Assembly (NCBI RefSeq): GCF_029873635.1
Contig: NC_080417.1
Location: 30,988,214 to 31,052,213, forward strand
Source of the DNA: Malania oleifera
Lineage: Eukaryota > Streptophyta > Magnoliopsida > Santalales > Ximeniaceae
Length of the DNA: 64,000 nucleotides
Reading direction: 5' to 3'
In this document: positions 59,683 to 64,000 of the stretch, in pieces
How the letters are laid out: each line of letters starts with the position of its first letter
Numbering within the stretch: position 1 is the stretch's first letter
Program-made: the position numbers and the translations under genes
The notes under the pieces: generated by a model
The model's input: the letters and a program-made list of their open reading frames with translations, nothing else
Databases searched by the model: none
Told to the model about the DNA's origin: nothing

Positions 59683-61528
59683 CTTACTTTCTTGGGTCTT
59701 GATGGTTTACCAAGAATTGATTCTTTAATTCTCCAAATTTGTATGATTTTTGCACCCTTTATTTTTAATGGACATTCAAACTTATTGTGTCCTTTCTCCT
59801 TACATAGAAAACATGTGGTATGTGTGTAAGCATTTGAGGAGGTACTAGCATAATCTTTGGAGGCTTTTGCAAAGTACCCCATGTAAAGGTTATTTTTCCT
59901 TGTATTCTCAACTCCATTGAATACTATACCTTCTTTATTCAAGGACATTCTTTGTGCGCCAATCATTTTATCAAGATTTTCTTTTCCTCTAGTGAAGTTG
60001 TAAATTATTTTATTTTGATCCTCAATTTTATTTTCAAGGCAAAGTATTAATGAATTTTTAATTCCTATGCAGTTAGCTTGCAGCCTTACTAGTTCTTTAG
60101 TCATCTGATTTATTTTGCTTTCAAGTTCATCAATGACTAGGTCTTTTTTCTTTTTCAATCGAAGCTTGAGATCTTAAATGTTCTAGTTCCTTCATCATAT
60201 TTTCATTTTTACTTTCTAATCTCTTGATTTTTGGATCATTTTCTCTTTCAGCAAGATTTTTAGATTATAATTATTTTATCACAACTTCATTCTTATTTTC
60301 CAATGAAGTATATCATTTAGTTACTTTAACTAAAATCTTATGAGCTTTGAATAATTCACTTTGTAGTTCTTCATAAGATGACATACTCTCATCATTGAGT
60401 CATTAGATGAATCATCACTATAATCATTAAATGATTTGGATGAGGGGCTTTGTTCTTCATCATCGTCTCATGCCATAAAGCAAGCAACCTCTTGGTCACT
60501 TGATTCACTATCTGAACTACTTGTACCAATACTATCTCATGTAGTGGCTTTCATTGCCCTTTTATTTTTCTTTTGGGAATCTTTCTTAAGTTGTGGACAA
60601 TCCGATTTTATGTGTCCAACTTTCTTACAATTATAACATGTTAGAAGTTTAGCCTTTGTTTTCTTCTTACTGATTTCCTTTTCTTTATCTTCATCTGATT
60701 TTGAGTTCCGGATTTTTCTTGTAAATTTATTCTTCTTTCTAAGGATTTTTGCAAGTTTCTTAGTTATGAAATCTATTTCATTTACATCCATCTCTTCTTC
60801 ATCTTCATCACTGGAGCTTTCAATTGAGGCTTTAAATGCAATGGATTCCTTGTTTTTAGATTTTCCACTTCTTTCATTTATTGCCACCTCATAAGTGCGT
60901 AGAGAACCTATTAATTCATTTAGGGAGGTGTTTTTCAAATTTCTTCCTTCAGTAATTGCAGTGGCCTTAAGTTCCCAAATCTATGGAAGTCCTCTAAGAA
61001 TTTTTCAGATCATTTCATAAGTTGAGTAATTCTTTCCTAAGGCATTGAGGGAGTTTATTATATAGGTGAACCTAGTGTACATACTAGTGATGGTTTCATC
61101 TGGGTTCATTCTAAAGGCCTCATACTCGCTTGTGAGCATGTCGATTATATTATCTTTAACATCAACTGCTCGTTCATAGGTTACCTCTAGTTTATCCCAT
61201 ATTTCTTTAACTGATTTATATGTCATGACCCTATTGAATTCATTTACATCAAGAGCACAATATAAAACATTCATAGCACTTGAATTTACTTGCAACATCT
61301 TATGGTCATTGTCGGTCATCTTTTTTCCTCTTTAGGTATTTCTTTGTAATCTATGTTTTTGGTAGGGACAAGGTCACCATGTGTGACAATTTTCCAAACT
61401 TTTCAATCCATGGTTTGTAGGTATATCCTCATTCGTTGTTTCCAAAAAGTATAGTTGACTCCGCAAAAGAGAGGAGGTCTATATGAGGATTGACACTTGG
61501 CAAAGGGAGCTACGCCTACGTATGCCAT
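59683..61528 (-). pseudogene. gag: copia F gag
   Basis: The ATG is at 61528, as in B. The capsid part is open at 61319-61005 (SAMNVLYCALDVNEFNRVM, YTRFTYIINSLNAL). Then 60938-60537 has the acidic stretch and an intact knuckle CYNCKKVGHIKSDC, and 60158-59652 carries the second knuckle CFLCKEKGHNKFEC. Frameshifts or stops lie near 61325, 61000 and 60170-60530. It ends at the H insertion; across H the sequence continues into the noncoding tail, so no pol was present before H arrived. Confidence 0.85.
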
Positions 61529-61572
61529 AAAGATCTTTGTGTAGCTTCTTGGTTAAGATTTGCTACAACCTC

Positions 61573-61584
61573 GCTCTGATACCA
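61573..61584 (-). other. primer-binding site of copia F
   Basis: Intact TGGTATCAGAGC on the minus strand, two bases inside the LTR end at 61587. Confidence 0.92.
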
Positions 61585-61586
61585 AT

Positions 61587-63158
61587 TGAAAAGTAAGGTG
61601 TAGTCCCAAGAGGGGGGGTGAATTGGGTCTTAAAAGTTTCTTTTAACTCCTTTTATAGATTCTCAACTTATTGTAAGTTTAGTACTCAAACAAGGATAAT
61701 TTGAATTTCAATATCAGTTAGAAATCAATATTCACTTTTAAAACTTTAAGAATGAGTAAATCAACTTGATCTTGCAGTAATGGCAATTAACACCCAATCA
61801 ATAAATTGATTCATCAACACAAACCAATGATTCACAGTGTAATACGTTCAACTTTTGAATAATTCAATCTCCTCAACAAGATAACCAAAACAAGATTCAC
61901 ACTAAAGAATGAATTCAGCAAAGCTTCCAAGATTCAGCGATTGAGCAACTCAAAGTAGAGTTTGATAAAAGCCTTATTTTAATGAAGCACAATTGAAAAT
62001 TCCAACACTCTTCCAAAACTCAAATTTTAAATGAACTTTCAATTAATAAGTCTTGGGTGTTAATCAATCAACGTACTCCCTTATGATTTTCTCAAAAAGT
62101 ATTGATCAACCAATGTACTCCTGTTTGGTTTCCGCAATCCCAAAGTCAAATTAATTTTGGCTCTATTTAATATCCAATCCATACAATTTATAGATTTGAA
62201 ATTAACAACCATGCAGCTACATACGTGCAGAGTGAGATTGAGTTTTTTACGAGGTTCAGCTTATACCTAGCCTACGTCCTCGCCTTAGGCAAGACCATCT
62301 AAGGATTCCACTATTGCTTTCCTTTGCAGGCAAAACAAACTGTTACAATGGAGCCCCCTCTCCAAGTGATACCCCACTCTCGGTACAACAATTCAACAAA
62401 CCTTGAATCGTAAAAACCTACCAAAGAAACAAGAAACAATTTGGTGTACAATGACACTCTCAAAAGAATAGATCGGTACAATTGAAATCTATATACTTCA
62501 ATTAAAATCACAATATAGAAAGATGAAGTTCAAGTATATAAATCACTGGGGTTCTTTCTTAGGTTGAATAACTCAGTAAAAATGCAAAGACCTATGAGCT
62601 TTTCTCAACAAAATCGCAACAAGTAATTCAACAAGAGTATAAGTAAGGTAGCTTTGAAGAGTAGAAAGAATTTGATTGATTTGTTGCTTGTAGGTTGTTG
62701 GTGTATTTGATTCTTGGGTTTAATCATGTATTTATAGAGTTTAAAGAGTATTTTTCGTGTTGCCCAAGTTTCTTGGAGTATTCCCCAAGTTTTCTCAAAG
62801 TTTGGAGCCCAAGAAATCCCTTTTGAAAACTTTTATTAGCTATTAAAATTTGAATTTTGAAGAGTTAGGCGCCTGTACTTAAGGGGTCAGTCGCCTGGAC
62901 TTTAAACTTTAGCGTATTTTTGAAGTCAGTATAGGTTCAAGTGCTTGGACTCATAGGGTCAATCACCCGAAGTGGTTCTGTCTGCTGTTCAGTCGCCTGA
63001 ATAGATAAGGTCATCCGCCTGACAGCTTCAAACCACCCTTCAGTATTTTGGTAATAACGTTCTCTATACAACTATAAATTAGACATTCTTTGTATCAACA
63101 TAAAGCTAAGATATTTTGTTATCATCAAAACAAGATTTTAAGTCTTGTAAGGCCAACA
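61587..63158 (-). repeat. 5' LTR of copia F, internally deleted
   Basis: 1572 bp from TGTTGGCCTTAC (63158) to CTTTTCA (61587). Compared with the 3' LTR, about 530 bp is missing at about 63112-63118, upstream of the array. One copy of the CTCCAAGTGATACCC unit is near 62360. Confidence 0.88.
62722..63022 (-). promoter_or_regulatory. LTR F palindrome array and TATA box
   Basis: Six TCAGTCGCCTGA-type units have centres at 62870.5, 62892.5, 62942.5, 62964.5, 62994.5 and 63016.5 (22-50-22-30-22 bp), the same as LTR B within 1 bp. TATA box CTATAAATAC (minus) at about 62732-62741. Confidence 0.7.
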
Positions 63159-63788
63159 TACATTTTAATTAACAAAATTCTGCTCGTTGCGCAGTGGAGC
63201 GTGAGTCTACCCGACAGACTCATCGACTAGTGCACACGTTCATCGATGAGTGTTCAACACTTGTTCGTCGAGGAGAAGATGGGTTCATCAACGGGTGGAA
63301 TGTCTGAAATTTTTGAGCTCTCAATATTTTCTCGTTGATGAAAGTAGATCATTCGTCGCCAAGTGGCCTTTATGAATTTGTTGACGAGGCCAGGAGGTTC
63401 TTCGACGAGGCCTCTACTTTTCAAACTTATTTTGCCTCTAAAATGTTGATCCAACCTAGAACTAATGTAAATAGATTTTTCATGAAATTCATGAGTCCTA
63501 AAGTCATACTAAGGTCTTTTTGAGCTTCCAACTACATCATATGAGATATGTAAATACAACTAATACTAAATACCCATTACAATTGAAAACTTGAAGCTTC
63601 TTCATCCTTTTGCTTTTTTAATTCCATGAAGTGTGCCAGGTTGTATATGCTTGAAGTTCCTCATGGCTTCCATGACATCCTTACCTTCCATGTATGCTAA
63701 GTAATGATCTGTTCACAATTTCAATGCACAGGTAAGATACTATGTGATTTGTCATTATCAAAACGAGATTAGACTCATAGGGTCAATA
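63159..63788 (-). repeat. LTR fragment of element N, outermost host of F
   Basis: F is inserted here at 63158/63159. On the minus strand it begins near 63788 as a TATTGACCCTATGAGT sequence followed by CGTTTTGATAATGACAAAT. This copies the start of the SIRE-like LTRs (TGTTGGCC ... TTTTGATGATAACAAAT), so it looks like a diverged copia LTR. The promoter-proximal end is cut by F. No gene is seen. Confidence 0.6.
63219..63409 (-). promoter_or_regulatory. LTR N palindrome array of the Tekay type
   Basis: Eight CTCATCGACGAG-type units have centres at 63224.5, 63244.5, 63269.5, 63289.5, 63336.5, 63357.5, 63382.5 and 63403.5 (20-25-20-47-21-25-21 bp). This is the Tekay layout (as in C and J), not that of the copia LTRs B and F. 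A CTCTCAATATTTTC stretch sits between units four and five, where the Tekay LTRs have CTCTCGGTATTTC. Confidence 0.65.
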
Positions 63789-64000
63789 GCTTTGCTAATG
63801 AAGGAGGAGATAAGTTGGAAATAAACAGTAAGGGTATAAAAGGTCAAATTCAATATATGCAATATTGGATTGGGGAACCAACGGGAACAAAGCAATATAG
63901 AGAAACTTTAAAAAAATATTACCAGGATAAAAGTTAAAACACAATTCAACTAACCTTGAACCTTTGCGCACATACATGTGCCCCAAGTTTGTACTTTTCC
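63789..64000. other. unassigned right edge
   Basis: 212 bp beside LTR N. No gene, repeat or RNA is recognised. It may be flank or interior of N. Confidence 0.5.

Larger units (their letters stand above)
44212..63158 (-). mobile_element. copia element F, pol-less SIRE-like element, host to I, G, H and a SINE
   Basis: Pieces in minus order: 5' LTR (61587-63158), PBS, gag (59683-61528), tail (51648-53421), 3' LTR (50672-51647 and 44212-44425). The two interior pieces meet at the H insertion and follow element B across it, so F too lacks pol. The outer part of its 3' LTR is missing beyond I. Confidence 0.85.

Overview
The window is plant nuclear DNA made almost wholly of nested LTR retrotransposons. 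No intact host gene was found. The evidence is SIRE/Maximus-like Ty1/copia proteins, Tekay-type Ty3/gypsy chromovirus proteins with a chromodomain, primer-binding sites matching plant initiator Met-tRNA (and tRNA-Asp for one element), a tRNA-derived SINE, and AT-rich spacers with GA, TA and CTTT microsatellites. It looks like a TE-rich angiosperm; the species cannot be told from the sequence.

Left nest (1-38309). Copia A (minus) has pol at 3078-5859 and gag at 13690-15207. Copia B, which lacks pol (5865-13689, TSD CATTT), splits them. Next to A's RNase H, on the same strand, lies a broken reading frame of the putative plant transposon protein type (5-2699), itself split by solo LTR D (756-2544). 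Gypsy C (Tekay, minus) begins at 15297, 32 bp inside A's 5' LTR. C's own 5' LTR is split by copia solo LTR L (22859-37369). L holds solo LTR K (23649-25706, TSD AAATA) and copia E (plus, 26799-37188, TSD AAAAT). E's 5' LTR holds gypsy solo LTR J (27002-29141, TSD TTAAA).

Right nest (38310-64000). At 38305-38309, C's LTR is fused to the truncated LTR of gypsy I (38310-44211, Athila/Tat-like, gag only), an apparent deletion junction. I lies in the 3' LTR of copia F (to 63158), another pol-less element like B. F also carries gypsy G (44426-50666, gag only, TSD ATTTG), a SINE (51908-52120, 15-bp TSD) and gypsy H (53422-59682, Tekay, open RT-RNase H but no gag). F sits in the LTR of element N (63159-63788).

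The most unusual signal is regulatory. Upstream of the TATA box, nearly every LTR carries an array of 12-bp palindromes phased at about two helical turns. The copia LTRs B and F use TCAGTCGCCTGA-type units with centres spaced 22-(49/50)-22-30-22 bp. The Tekay LTRs (C, G, H, J), and also the copia-looking LTR N, use CTCGTCGACGAG-type units spaced (20/21)-(23-25)-(20/21)-(44-49)-(20/21)-(24/25)-(20/21). The spacing survives although the families have diverged. A copia-type block also lies between A's RNase H and the accessory reading frame. All coordinates and comparisons were made by eye; no alignment was run.
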